64,000 bases of DNA from an uncultured Collinsella sp. (GTDB taxonomy: Bacteria; Actinomycetota; Coriobacteriia; Coriobacteriales; Coriobacteriaceae). Shown one piece after another: positions 24,589 to 33,858 of this stretch. Both the position numbers and the translations under genes were made by a program. The notes beneath the pieces were generated by a model that saw only the letters and a list, made by a program, of their open reading frames with translations, was not told where the DNA came from and made no database searches. Position 1 is the first letter of the stretch. Each line of letters opens with the position of its first letter. The stretch is from positions 310,001-374,000 of the forward strand of contig CAKUEW010000001.1 in NCBI GenBank assembly GCA_934646815.1, in the 5' to 3' direction.

Positions 24589-26465
24589 ACGTAGTGCACC
24601 GCGTGCGCGACCATGCGGGTCGCTTTCGCTGGATGGGGCTGCTCGTGGTGTGGGCGGTCTTTATTGCCATGGCCGCCGTGCTGTTTATTGAGCGCGCCGG
24701 CGTGCAGTATAGCGCCGGGCAGCATAAGCTGGGCATGCTCGCTGCCAACGACGCCACGCCTGCAAGCTCGGCAATCTTTGGGCAAAAGCCTACCTGCCTG
24801 GTCATTGCTGACTCGGATCAGAGCGGTGTCGATGACGTAAAAGACCAGTTCGACCAGATTTTGCTGGACATGAAGATCGCCCACCGCGATGTGGATATTG
24901 CCACCGACGGCGCGGACGCGATTCCCTCGCTCACGTCGTTCGATCGCGTGATTTTACTGATGCCTTCGCTCGACGGTCTGGGCACGCACCTCACCGACAT
25001 CATGAGCTGGGTGCGCGCCGGTGGCTCGCTCATGCTGGGCATGACGCCGGATAGCACGAGCTATCTGCAGGCGATCGCGCCCAAGCTGGGTATCGATACC
25101 GTGAGCTACGACTACGTGACGGCTGAGAGTATCGTACCGAGCGAGGACTTTATGATCGGCGGGGGCCAGCGCTTTGAGCTCTCCGACCCCTTCGATTCGT
25201 CGCTTTCGGTTTCGCTGCGCGAGGATGCGCAAGTGTGGGCCAAGACCGGCGATGAGGAAGCTCCGCTCATTTGGTCGAGCGATTGCGGCAGTGGCCAGAC
25301 CGTGGTGTGCAATATCGGCATCTACGACAAAGTCCTGCGCGGGTTCTATGCTTCGGCAATCAGCCTGCTGGGCGATGCGACGGTATATCCCGTCATCAAC
25401 AGCGCCGTTTTCTACCTGGACGATTTTCCCAGTCCCGTGCCCTCGGGCGACGGCACCTACATTAAACGCGACTACGGCCTTTCCATTGCCGATTTTTACG
25501 CCAAGGTGTGGTGGCCCGACCTGCAAAAGCTGGCGCAGCAATACGACATTCGCTATACCGGCGTGATGATCGAAAACTACGAGGACGCGGTCAACCAGAC
25601 CGAACCCGCACGTCAGGCCGATACCACGCAGTTCCGCTACTTTGGCGGCATGCTGCTGCAGATGGGCGGAGAGCTGGGTTTTCACGGCTATAACCATCAG
25701 CCGCTCGCGCTTTCGGATACCGACTACGGCACGCTCTACGACTACAAGACGTGGAAGAACAAGGAGACGCTCGTCGCGGCGCTCAATGAGCTTATCGCTT
25801 TCCAGGACGACGTGCTTCCAAACGCGCATGGTTCGGTCTACGTGCCGCCGTCGAATATCCTTTCGGCCCGCGCGCGCAAGATCATCGGCACCGATGTTCC
25901 GCGCATTAAAACCATTGCCAGTACGTACTTTGAGGACGGAACCGACCTGCCTTACGTGCAGGAGTTTGGCGTGGCGAGCGACGGCATCGTGGAGCAGCCG
26001 CGCATCGTGTCGGGCGGCATGGTCGACGATACCTATATGCGTCTGGCCGCCGTGTCCGAGCTCAACATGCACTACGTGAGCACGCACTTTATGCACCCGG
26101 ACGACCTGCTGGACCCCGATCGCGGCGCCGAGGAGGGCTGGGAGGTCTACAAGGGTGGCCTGACCGACTACCTGGACTGGCTGACCGAGTCCGCGCCCGA
26201 CTTGCGCATGCAGACTGGCTCCGAGTGCTCGGGCGCCATCCAGCGCTTCTCGTCGGCAACGGTGGATGTGGACACGAACGAGGACACCTGGACCGTGACG
26301 CTCGGCAACTTCCACGACGAGGCATGGCTCATGTTCCGCGCCAATAGCGGCGAGCCGGGCGCGGTGACAGGTGGCGAGCTTACACACCTAACGGGCAATC
26401 TGTATCTGCTCAAGGCGAACGACAAGACCGTTACGATCGAGCGTAAGGAGGGCAGCGACCGATGA
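24585..26465 (+). CDS. pelA: PelA-like polysaccharide deacetylase (DUF2194)
   Basis: This 626-residue protein is anchored by one N-terminal helix (about residues 16-36) with the enzyme domain outside. It removes acetyl groups from N-acetylgalactosamine-rich Pel polymer, making it cationic. The NodB-like deacetylase motifs are visible: the Asp pair in FYLDDFPSP (279-280) and the zinc-binding HGYNH (367-371). The glycoside hydrolase domain of Gram-negative PelA is absent, as in the Gram-positive pel type where only the deacetylase is kept. GGGGAGGAGG precedes ATG 24585. It overlaps pelE upstream and pelF downstream by 4 bases each. Confidence 0.85.
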   Translation: MNVVHRVRDHAGRFRWMGLLVVWAVFIAMAAVLFIERAGVQYSAGQHKLGMLAANDATPASSAIFGQKPTCLVIADSDQSGVDDVKDQFDQILLDMKIAHRDVDIATDGADAIPSLTSFDRVILLMPSLDGLGTHLTDIMSWVRAGGSLMLGMTPDSTSYLQAIAPKLGIDTVSYDYVTAESIVPSEDFMIGGGQRFELSDPFDSSLSVSLREDAQVWAKTGDEEAPLIWSSDCGSGQTVVCNIGIYDKVLRGFYASAISLLGDATVYPVINSAVFYLDDFPSPVPSGDGTYIKRDYGLSIADFYAKVWWPDLQKLAQQYDIRYTGVMIENYEDAVNQTEPARQADTTQFRYFGGMLLQMGGELGFHGYNHQPLALSDTDYGTLYDYKTWKNKETLVAALNELIAFQDDVLPNAHGSVYVPPSNILSARARKIIGTDVPRIKTIASTYFEDGTDLPYVQEFGVASDGIVEQPRIVSGGMVDDTYMRLAAVSELNMHYVSTHFMHPDDLLDPDRGAEEGWEVYKGGLTDYLDWLTESAPDLRMQTGSECSGAIQRFSSATVDVDTNEDTWTVTLGNFHDEAWLMFRANSGEPGAVTGGELTHLTGNLYLLKANDKTVTIERKEGSDR

Positions 26466-27889
26466 GAATCTGCTTGGTACTCGAGGGCTGCTACCCCTAT
26501 GTGCACGGCGGTGTGTCCACCTGGATGCACGGCTACATCACGGCCATGCCCGAGCACGAGTTTGTGCTGTGGGTGATTGGCGCGCACGCCGAGGACCGCG
26601 GCAAGTTTGTCTACGAGCTGCCCAGCAATGTCGTTGGGGTGCACGAGGTGTTTTTGGACGACGCCCTGCGCCTGTCCGGCGAGCAGCACGAGGCGAGCTT
26701 TAACGACCAGGAACGCGAGGCGCTGCGCCGTCTGGTGTCGCTTTCCAACCCCGACTGGGACGTGCTGTTTGGCATATTCCAGCGCCGCCGCGTGCACCCG
26801 CTCTCGTTTTTACAGAGCCGTACGTTTATGGACATCTTCCGCGACGTATGCCTGGCCGAGTATCCCTATACGCCCTTTGCCGATGCCTTCCACACCATGC
26901 GTTCCATGCTGCTGCCGGTGCTGCATCTGCTGGGCAGCGAGGTGCCGGTGGCAGACGTATATCATGCCATCTCGACCGGCTACGGAGGTCTTTTGGCAAG
27001 CCTGGGCTCCAGCATGAACAACGCGCCGGCGCTGCTCACCGAGCACGGCATTTACACCCGCGAGCGCGAGGAGGAGATCATTCGCGCCGACTGGGTGGTG
27101 CCGTCGTTTAAGGATCGCTGGATTCGCTTTTTCTATATGCTGTCCGAGGAAATCTACCGCCGCGCCTTCCGTGTGACGAGTCTGTTCCACAACGCCCGCA
27201 AGACGCAGGTCGATATGGGCTGCGACGCGTCCAAGTGCCTGGTGATCCCCAACGGCATTCAGTTCGATCGCTTTAAGGGTATTCCGCTTAAGCCCGACGA
27301 CGGCTGGGTGGACATTGGCGCTGTGGTGCGCCTGGCGCCCATCAAAGACGTTAAGACCATGATTTATGCCTTCTTTGAGCTGCACGAGCGCCTGCCAAAC
27401 GTGCGCCTGCACATTATGGGCGGCGTGGACGACGAGGAATACGGCGCCGAGTGCCACGCGCTGGTAGAGACGCTGGGTGTGCGCGACCTGATCTTTACCG
27501 GTCGCGTGGACGTAGTCGAGTACATGCAAAAGCTCGACTTTACCATTTTGACGAGTATCTCCGAGGGCCAGCCACTGAGCGTGCTGGAATCGCTGGGCGC
27601 GCGTCGCCCCTGCGTGACGACCGAGGTGGGCTGCTGCCGCGAGCTGCTGGAAGGCGCTCCCGGCGACGACTTTGGCGTGGCAGGCTTTGTGAGTCCGCCC
27701 ATGTATCGCAAGGGCCTGGCCGATGCCATGGAGCGCATGTGCGCAAGCCGTGCCCGCCGTTTGGAGATGGGGGAGCGCGGTCAGCGCCGCGTTGCCACGT
27801 ACTACCTGCACGAGCAGATGCTCGCCAACTACCGCGCGCTCTACGACGAGACGGCCCGCGCGTTCGACCTGCCCCGTAAGGAGGTGTAG
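26462..27889 (+). CDS. pelF: PelF glycosyltransferase (GT4)
   Basis: This 475-residue cytosolic GT-B enzyme polymerises Pel from UDP-N-acetylhexosamine. The PelF N-terminus RICLVLEGCYPYVHGGVSTW is nearly invariant in the family. Further on are TEHGIYTREREEEI, the C-domain entry IPNGIQFDRFK and the EX7E region SEGQPLSVLESLGARRP. It overlaps the end of pelA by 4 bases and is followed 3 bases later by pelG, with AAGGAGG ahead of the next start. PelF acts with PelD, PelE and PelG at the membrane. Confidence 0.93.
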   Translation: MRICLVLEGCYPYVHGGVSTWMHGYITAMPEHEFVLWVIGAHAEDRGKFVYELPSNVVGVHEVFLDDALRLSGEQHEASFNDQEREALRRLVSLSNPDWDVLFGIFQRRRVHPLSFLQSRTFMDIFRDVCLAEYPYTPFADAFHTMRSMLLPVLHLLGSEVPVADVYHAISTGYGGLLASLGSSMNNAPALLTEHGIYTREREEEIIRADWVVPSFKDRWIRFFYMLSEEIYRRAFRVTSLFHNARKTQVDMGCDASKCLVIPNGIQFDRFKGIPLKPDDGWVDIGAVVRLAPIKDVKTMIYAFFELHERLPNVRLHIMGGVDDEEYGAECHALVETLGVRDLIFTGRVDVVEYMQKLDFTILTSISEGQPLSVLESLGARRPCVTTEVGCCRELLEGAPGDDFGVAGFVSPPMYRKGLADAMERMCASRARRLEMGERGQRRVATYYLHEQMLANYRALYDETARAFDLPRKEV

Positions 27890-27892
27890 CCC

Positions 27893-29437
27893 ATGGCCGG
27901 AATCGGATTTGAGCTTAAGCGCCTGTTTAAGCGCAAGGGCCTGTTTGCCACCATGCGCGCCTATGGCTACGCCGGCATTGTGTGCACGGGCCCCATGCTG
28001 CTGGGCGTGCTGCTGCAGGTGGGCATTTTGGTGCTGTGCAGCCTGTGGGGCGTGGGCCGAGCCAACCAGGACTTGCTCGTGTGCATGGTCACCTATACGC
28101 TGCTGGCCTCGCTTACGCTCACGAGCTTTTTCTCCATGCCCGTCACGCGTTTTTTGGCCGATATGCTCTTTGCCGAGCGCGAGGAAGAGATCCTGCCCTC
28201 GTTTTGGGGCTCCAACGCCATTATGTTGGTTGCGGGCACAGTGCTGTACGGTATCTTCTTGCTGTTCTCGGGCGCCACGCTGCTGCAGGGACTGCTGTGC
28301 CTGTGGTTGTTCAACATTATGGTCGTCAACTGGAACGGCATGAGCTACCTCACGGCCATCAAGGACTACCGCGGCATTTTGTGCAGTTTTGCGGCCGCCA
28401 TCGGCGTGGCGTGCTTGTGCGCCTTGGCTGCGCTGGCGCTGAGGCTGCCGCCGGTCGAGGGCCTGCTGGCATCGATCGCCTTGGGCTACGGCGTGATGCT
28501 CGCCTGGGACGTGGTGCTGCTGTACCGGTATTTTCCGCAGAGCGATCGCAGCCCCTGGCTCTTTTTGCGCTGGCTCGACGAGTTTATGCCGTTGGCGCTC
28601 ACGGGCTTGTTTACCAATCTGGGCCTCTTCGCGCACCTGGTGATTATTTGGGCCGGGCCCATCGGCGTGCAGGTCAAGGGTCTGTTTTACGGCGCGCCCT
28701 ATCACGACGTGCCGGCGCTTATCGCGTTTTTGACCATTTTGGTCACGACCGTCAACTTTGTGGTGTCGGTCGAGGTCAACTTTTATCCGCGGTATCGCAA
28801 CTACTACAGCCTGTTCAACGACGGCGGCGTGGTGGGCGATATCGTGGTGGCCGAGGAGGAAATGCTCGCCACCCTCAACAACGAGCTGCGCTTTTGTGCG
28901 CTTAAGCAGCTGTTTGTGACGGCAGCGGTCATCTCGCTGGAGACCACGGTGCTCTCGGCCCTGCCGCTGGGCTTTAACAACCTTATGCACGGGTATTTCC
29001 GTACCCTGTGCGTGGGCTACGGCCTGTACGCGGTGGGCAACACGGTCATGCTCATTTTGCTGTACTTTACCGACTATAAGGGCGCGGTGCTGGCGTCGGG
29101 GCTGTTCGCGGGTGTGGCGGGGCTTGCGACGACCATTTCGCTGTTGTTCCCCACGCAGTTTTACGGCTTTGGCTTTTTGCTGGGCGCGGCGGTGTTTTTT
29201 ATCGTGGCGCTGCTGCGGCTCGACACGTATACTGCCAACTTGCCGTATCGTATTTTGAGCCAGCAGCCCATTGTGGCGACCGACAAGGTGGGCTGGTTTA
29301 CCGAGCTGGGCCGCGTGCTCGACCATGCCGAGCAGCGCTTTGAGGAGCAGCGCGACGACGGCGAGCCGCACGGTGCGTTTGAGCGCACGGTGGTCCGCGT
29401 GTATCGCAACCATTGGGGAGGTCCTGATGACCGATAG
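27893..29437 (+). CDS. pelG: PelG polysaccharide exporter
   Basis: This 514-residue, roughly 12-helix membrane protein of the MATE/polysaccharide-transporter superfamily exports Pel polymer. The N-terminus MAGIGFELKRLFK is the PelG family signature, and the SFFSMPVTRFLADMLF and FYPRYRNYYSLFN segments are also typical. It is the fifth gene of the pel operon, and its stop lies 11 bases inside the CotH gene. No outer-membrane Pel proteins (PelB, PelC) are present, consistent with a single-membrane cell. Confidence 0.92.
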   Translation: MAGIGFELKRLFKRKGLFATMRAYGYAGIVCTGPMLLGVLLQVGILVLCSLWGVGRANQDLLVCMVTYTLLASLTLTSFFSMPVTRFLADMLFAEREEEILPSFWGSNAIMLVAGTVLYGIFLLFSGATLLQGLLCLWLFNIMVVNWNGMSYLTAIKDYRGILCSFAAAIGVACLCALAALALRLPPVEGLLASIALGYGVMLAWDVVLLYRYFPQSDRSPWLFLRWLDEFMPLALTGLFTNLGLFAHLVIIWAGPIGVQVKGLFYGAPYHDVPALIAFLTILVTTVNFVVSVEVNFYPRYRNYYSLFNDGGVVGDIVVAEEEMLATLNNELRFCALKQLFVTAAVISLETTVLSALPLGFNNLMHGYFRTLCVGYGLYAVGNTVMLILLYFTDYKGAVLASGLFAGVAGLATTISLLFPTQFYGFGFLLGAAVFFIVALLRLDTYTANLPYRILSQQPIVATDKVGWFTELGRVLDHAEQRFEEQRDDGEPHGAFERTVVRVYRNHWGGPDDR

Positions 29438-31196
29438 GATGATATCTCGTCGCCGCCTGATCGAGGCGGCTGCCGGCACGCTGCTGCTTTCGGGCTGTTC
29501 TGCGCAGGACGACTCCTCGACCACAAAGACCAAAAAGCAGGGCAAGATCAAAAAGGCTGACGCCTCCGATCAGTCCAAGCACCTGCGCGACAAAGACGAG
29601 CTGTACGAGGTCTACGACGATTCGGGCATCGTGTGCATGTACCTGACGGTGTCGCGCGGCAACAGCTCCGAGAACACCGATCACTCTTGGGCCGAGATCA
29701 ATACGTATTCGGTGTACGACTACGCCGATATGGGCGTGACGCGCTACCAGGTTATGGGCCTGCTGCAGCCGGGCGACGACAAGGGCCCCGTGGCCGGCGA
29801 GGTCGGTTACGGCGAGGAGACGCCCAATGCCACCGTGCAGGTGCGTGGCCAGACGTCGAGTACCTACTCGCAAAAGAATTACAAGGTAGAGCTCAAAAAG
29901 GGTAAGGGCACCTGGCGCCAGCAACGCTCTATCGCGCTCAATAAGCACATGGGCGAGGGTATGCGCTTTCGCAATAAAATGGCCTACGACCTCATCCGTG
30001 GGATTCCCCAGATGATGGGCCTGCGTACGCAGTTTGTGCATCTGTGGGTGTGCGACCAGACCGAGAAGTCCAACGATACCTTTGAGGATTACGGCCTGTT
30101 TACGCAGGTGGAGCAGCTCAATAAGACGGCACTTAAGGCCCATGGGCTCGATAAGAGCGGGCATCTGTATAAGGTCAACAGCTTTGATTTCAATCGCTAC
30201 GAGGACACCATTAAGCTGGCAGACGACCCCGATTATAATCAGGCCAATTTTGAGGGCATGCTCGAGATTAAAGGCGATTCGGACCATACCAAGCTCATCG
30301 AGATGCTCGACGCGCTCAACGACACCTCGAATAAGATCGACGAGGTGCTCGACACGTATTTTGATACCGAGAACTTGGTCTATTGGATGGCGTTTCAGAT
30401 CTTGACGGGCAACTGCGACACGCAGAACCGCAACTGCTATCTGTACAGCCCGCTCAACTCTAACGTTTGGTATTTCTTGGATTGGGATAACGACGGCATG
30501 CTGCGCAAGCTGGAGCTGAGCCTGGCGGGGTTCTCGGACTACGCCAGCTGGGAGCGCGGCGTGAGCAACTACTGGGGCAACGTGCTGTTTAACCGCGCGC
30601 TGTGTAGCAAGTCGTTCCGCAGCGAGCTCCAGAGTGCCGTTAAGGACCTGCGCTCGTATTTGACCGAGGAGCGCCTGGCCAAGATGGTCAAGCAGTATCG
30701 CGAGGTGACCGAGTCGCTGGTGTTTGCCTCGCCCGATATCGATAACCTGCCCGTGACCAAGGACGAATACGAGCAGATTGCCGCGGCGATTCCTTCCGAG
30801 ATTGAGGAAAACTACAAGACTTATCGCGAGAGCTTTAAAAAGCCCATGCCGTTCTATATTGGCATTCCGCAGATCGATAACGGCAAGCTGCGCATTAATT
30901 GGGACGCATCTTACGATTTTGAGGCGCGCGATATTCGCTATACCGTGGAGCTGGCGCGCGACTACGCCATTGCCGACGTGGTCTTTAAGGCCGAGGACGT
31001 GCTGCTGCCCGAGGTGACTTGCGATGCACCCGATGCCGGCCAGTACTTTGTGCGCGTGCGCGCCACCAATTCCGATGGCTATACGCAAGATGCTTTTGAC
31101 TACTACGTGACCGACGACGGCAAGCAGTACGGCACGCTGTGCTTTTACGTGCAGGATGGCGGCAAGGTTGTGGGGGACATCTATGAGGAGGGCTAG
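29427..31196 (+). CDS. CotH-type kinase lipoprotein
   Basis: This 589-residue exported protein has an N-terminal SRRRLIEAAAGTLLLSGCS signal with a lipobox (LLSG-Cys at about 21). The CotH kinase-like domain follows, with RGQTSSTYSQKNYKVELKKG, the NKMAYDLIRGI segment, EDYGLFTQVEQLNK and the metal-binding WYFLDWDNDGML. The end is a fibronectin-like domain (about 500-589). CotH proteins phosphorylate surface proteins in spore formers and fungi; here the target is unknown. Its start overlaps pelG, so it belongs to the pel transcript. The VTC and DUF4956 genes that follow are its usual companions. Confidence 0.82.
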   Translation: MTDRMISRRRLIEAAAGTLLLSGCSAQDDSSTTKTKKQGKIKKADASDQSKHLRDKDELYEVYDDSGIVCMYLTVSRGNSSENTDHSWAEINTYSVYDYADMGVTRYQVMGLLQPGDDKGPVAGEVGYGEETPNATVQVRGQTSSTYSQKNYKVELKKGKGTWRQQRSIALNKHMGEGMRFRNKMAYDLIRGIPQMMGLRTQFVHLWVCDQTEKSNDTFEDYGLFTQVEQLNKTALKAHGLDKSGHLYKVNSFDFNRYEDTIKLADDPDYNQANFEGMLEIKGDSDHTKLIEMLDALNDTSNKIDEVLDTYFDTENLVYWMAFQILTGNCDTQNRNCYLYSPLNSNVWYFLDWDNDGMLRKLELSLAGFSDYASWERGVSNYWGNVLFNRALCSKSFRSELQSAVKDLRSYLTEERLAKMVKQYREVTESLVFASPDIDNLPVTKDEYEQIAAAIPSEIEENYKTYRESFKKPMPFYIGIPQIDNGKLRINWDASYDFEARDIRYTVELARDYAIADVVFKAEDVLLPEVTCDAPDAGQYFVRVRATNSDGYTQDAFDYYVTDDGKQYGTLCFYVQDGGKVVGDIYEEG

Positions 31197-31974
31197 CGCG
31201 CTGTTGGAGCGCCTGGCCGCCCCGCCTGCGCGCACCAAGCAGGAGCGGTATCGCCACGAGCTCAAGTACCTTATCAACGAGGGCGAACACGCCGCGCTTG
31301 CCTGCCGCATGGCGCCGGTCTTTAAGCTGGACAAGCATGCGCAGGCGGGCGGCTATACCATCCGTAGCCTGTACTTTGATGACTACGCAAATACGGCGTA
31401 CGAGGAAAAGGACGCCGGCATTTTGATGCGTAAGAAGTATCGCGTGCGCATTTACAACGGCAGCGACAAGGTGATTAAACTCGAGCGCAAAAAGAAGTAC
31501 GGCAGCTGGATCTACAAGGAGGATGCGCCGCTCACGCGCGACGAGTTTGAGCGCATCCTGGCCGGCGACTACGACTTTTTGCTGCGCAGCCCGCACCAGC
31601 TCTGCCGCGAGTTCTACATCGAGTGCATCTGCAACATGATGCGCCCGCGTACCATTGTGGACTACGAGCGCGAGCCGTGGGTGATGGATGAGGGCACGGT
31701 GCGCATTACGTTTGACATGGACGTGCGCGCCGCGGTTGGAAGCTTCGATATCTTTGACGCGACCCTGCCCGCCCTGCCGGTGCTGGAGCCGGGCAAGCTG
31801 GTGATGGAAGTCAAGTTTACGGAGTTTTGCCCGCAGCTTGTGCGCGATATGGTGCCGCCGGGTGCCGCAGAGCTTACGGCGGTCTCCAAGTACTGCCTGT
31901 GCTACGAAAAGACCGCCTACCTGCGCGGATTTAATTACTGGGAATCGGACTTTGAGAACCGAGGGGATATCTAG
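31183..31974 (+). CDS. VTC-domain polyphosphate polymerase-like protein
   Basis: This 263-residue protein has the VTC tunnel fold, which makes polyphosphate from ATP in eukaryotic vacuoles. Expected basic and acidic tunnel residues appear in RYRHELKYLI, TIRSLYFDD, RKKYRVRIYNG, IKLERKKKYG and the final strand LVMEVKFTEF. ATG at 31183 lies inside the end of the cotH gene and is favoured over an in-frame start at 31156. In bacteria this domain is commonly paired with CotH and DUF4956 genes, and the role of the trio is not established. Confidence 0.85.
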   Translation: MRRASALLERLAAPPARTKQERYRHELKYLINEGEHAALACRMAPVFKLDKHAQAGGYTIRSLYFDDYANTAYEEKDAGILMRKKYRVRIYNGSDKVIKLERKKKYGSWIYKEDAPLTRDEFERILAGDYDFLLRSPHQLCREFYIECICNMMRPRTIVDYEREPWVMDEGTVRITFDMDVRAAVGSFDIFDATLPALPVLEPGKLVMEVKFTEFCPQLVRDMVPPGAAELTAVSKYCLCYEKTAYLRGFNYWESDFENRGDI

Positions 31975-31977
31975 ACC

Positions 31978-32643
31978 ATGAGCACCAGGGACTTTTTTAA
32001 GAACTCCGTCTTGGAGGCGTTTGGCCAGGTCGATCCTGCCAAGATCGGTCTGTCGCTGCTCGTGGCGCTGGCCATGGGCATCCTGATCTACCACGTGTAC
32101 AAGCGCTTCTTTACCGGCGTGGTGTATTCGCGCAGTTTTGCCGTGACGCTTGTGGGCATGTGCGTGCTCACCTGCATGGTTACACTGGCGATCTCGACCA
32201 ACGTGGTTATCTCGCTCGGTATGGTGGGCGCCTTGTCTATCGTGCGTTACCGTACAGCGGTAAAGGATCCGCTCGACCTGCTGTATCTTTTCTGGGCCAT
32301 TACCACGGGCATTACGGCGGGCGCTGGCATGTATGCACTTGTGGCGCTCACCGCAGTGGTGATCGTGGTGATGATCGCCGGCTTTGCCGCGCATCAGGAC
32401 AAGGCGCGTGTGTACATGATGGTGATCCATTACACGGGCCAGACCACGGGTGACGATATCGTACGTGCCTTTGGTCGCACCAAGTTCACGGTGAAGTCCA
32501 AGACCATGCGCGGCGACAAGGTAGAGATGGCCGTCGAGGTGTTCTCGGACGGCGTGGACATGCCCTATGCAGATGCGATCCGCGCGATTGATGGCGTCGA
32601 GGACCTGACGCTCATTCAATATAACGGGGAGTATCACGGCTAG
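31978..32643 (+). CDS. DUF4956 membrane protein
   Basis: This 221-residue protein has about four N-terminal membrane helices and a C-terminal cytosolic domain. The family core is visible as the helix around VISLGMVGALSIVRYRTAVKD followed by LFWAITTGITAGAG. Function is unknown. It follows the VTC gene by 3 bases and ends the pel-linked operon, suggesting a membrane partner for the VTC/CotH pair. No clear terminator follows; the next gene is only 43 bases away. Confidence 0.83.
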   Translation: MSTRDFFKNSVLEAFGQVDPAKIGLSLLVALAMGILIYHVYKRFFTGVVYSRSFAVTLVGMCVLTCMVTLAISTNVVISLGMVGALSIVRYRTAVKDPLDLLYLFWAITTGITAGAGMYALVALTAVVIVVMIAGFAAHQDKARVYMMVIHYTGQTTGDDIVRAFGRTKFTVKSKTMRGDKVEMAVEVFSDGVDMPYADAIRAIDGVEDLTLIQYNGEYHG

Positions 32644-32686
32644 TTGGGTATCATAGTGCTTGTGAATTCGATGTCAGGGGTGCTTT

Positions 32687-33667
32687 TTGATACGTATGAA
32701 AGATGTCGCTGAGCTGGCGGGCGTTTCGAGCGCCGCGGTCTCGCGCTATCTCAACGGTGGATATATCTCGGCCGATAAGGCCGAGCGCATTAAGCAGGCG
32801 ATTCAAGAGACTGGTTATGTGCGGTCGAATCAGGCCCGCGCGTTGCGCACTGGGTCCACCAAGCTTATCGGCGTCATCGTGCCTAAGATTAATTCCGAGT
32901 CGGTAAGTCGTATTACGGCCGGCATCGGCCAGGTTCTTGGCCGCCGCGGCTACCAGATGCTGCTGGCGAACACGGACAACGTGGCCGATCGTGAGCTCGA
33001 GTACCTGGACCTGTTTCAGAACCACCCCGTTGACGGCATTGTGCTCGTGGCAACTATGATTACCGATGAGCATCGCGCGGCAATTGCATCGTGTCGGGTG
33101 CCCATTGTGCTGATCGGTCAGCATGTCGAGGGGACGGCCTGCGTGTATCACGACGATTACGAGGCCGCCTATGAGCTTGGCCACGCGCTGGCTGGACGCG
33201 TGACGGGAAAGATCGGCTACGTCGGCGTTACCGAGGACGACCGTGCCGCCGGCTACGATCGTCGTCGCGGCGTGCAGGACGGCTTGGCTGCTGCGGGCAG
33301 TGAGCTCGATCCGGCACTGATTCGGCTGGGCTCGTTTACGCTTGATTCCGGTTACCGTGCGGCGCGTGAGTTGTTAGAGGCCGAGTCCGATCTGGCCTTT
33401 ATCGCGTGTGCGACCGATACTATGGCGGCCGGTGCCCTGCGTGCCATCGACGAAGTTCGTGGCGCGGGCGAGGGTGCCCATCGCGTGAGCGGCTTTGGCG
33501 ACAACGCGTTTTTGCGCGCGCTGACCGGCGGCATTCCCACCGTGCATTACGGCTACCTCACCAGTGGCGTGGAGGCCACGAGTATGCTGCTCGACGCCGT
33601 CGATGGTGTGGAAGGGGAGCGCGGCATGCGCGCCCTTAAGCTGGGCCATCAGCTTATGTGCGTGTAA
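32687..33667 (+). CDS. scrR: LacI-family transcriptional regulator, probable sucrose regulator
   Basis: This 326-residue regulator has the N-terminal helix-turn-helix MKDVAELAGVSSAAVSRYLNG with the YVRSNQARALRTG hinge, then a periplasmic-binding-like effector domain. It probably represses the adjacent PTS and GH32 genes and senses sucrose 6-phosphate or fructose; this comes from context. Two LacI-type operators lie just downstream of it, in front of the PTS gene. The start is TTG at 32687 after AGGGGTG; ATG at 32696 is possible and would trim three residues. Confidence 0.87.
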   Translation: MIRMKDVAELAGVSSAAVSRYLNGGYISADKAERIKQAIQETGYVRSNQARALRTGSTKLIGVIVPKINSESVSRITAGIGQVLGRRGYQMLLANTDNVADRELEYLDLFQNHPVDGIVLVATMITDEHRAAIASCRVPIVLIGQHVEGTACVYHDDYEAAYELGHALAGRVTGKIGYVGVTEDDRAAGYDRRRGVQDGLAAAGSELDPALIRLGSFTLDSGYRAARELLEAESDLAFIACATDTMAAGALRAIDEVRGAGEGAHRVSGFGDNAFLRALTGGIPTVHYGYLTSGVEATSMLLDAVDGVEGERGMRALKLGHQLMCV

Positions 33668-33762
33668 GCGACGGGGTGGCACCCTGCCTTTTGATCCCTC
33701 AGCAAACCCTTATTGACGAATATCTACCGTTCGCCGGCAGATTGCTACCGTTTGCGGCGATA

Positions 33763-33776
33763 TGTAATCGTTTGCA
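33763..33776. promoter_or_regulatory. LacI-type operator 1 upstream of the PTS gene
   Basis: TGTAATCGTTTGCA fits the LacI-family operator pattern TGNAANCGNTTNCA with its central CG. It lies 83 bases before the EIIBC start. With the second site (centres 26 bp apart) it forms a larger inverted repeat, TGTAATCGTTT...AAACGATTACA. The local LacI-type regulator is the likely ligand. Confidence 0.65.
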
Positions 33777-33788
33777 GTTATGTAAAAC

Positions 33789-33802
33789 TGAAAACGATTA
33801 CA
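33789..33802. promoter_or_regulatory. LacI-type operator 2 upstream of the PTS gene
   Basis: TGAAAACGATTACA matches TGNAANCGNTTNCA. It lies 57 bases before the EIIBC start and probably overlaps the promoter or the early transcript, fitting repression by ScrR. Confidence 0.65.
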
Positions 33803-33858
33803 GTGTAACTGTCAAACATGACCGGGCGCGAAAATGCCCGCTGAGGGAAAGGGACATT

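Noticed and set aside
26810..29551. A 913-codon open frame on the minus strand
   Set aside because: It is a shadow of pelF and pelG, with no ribosome-binding site and low-complexity composition.
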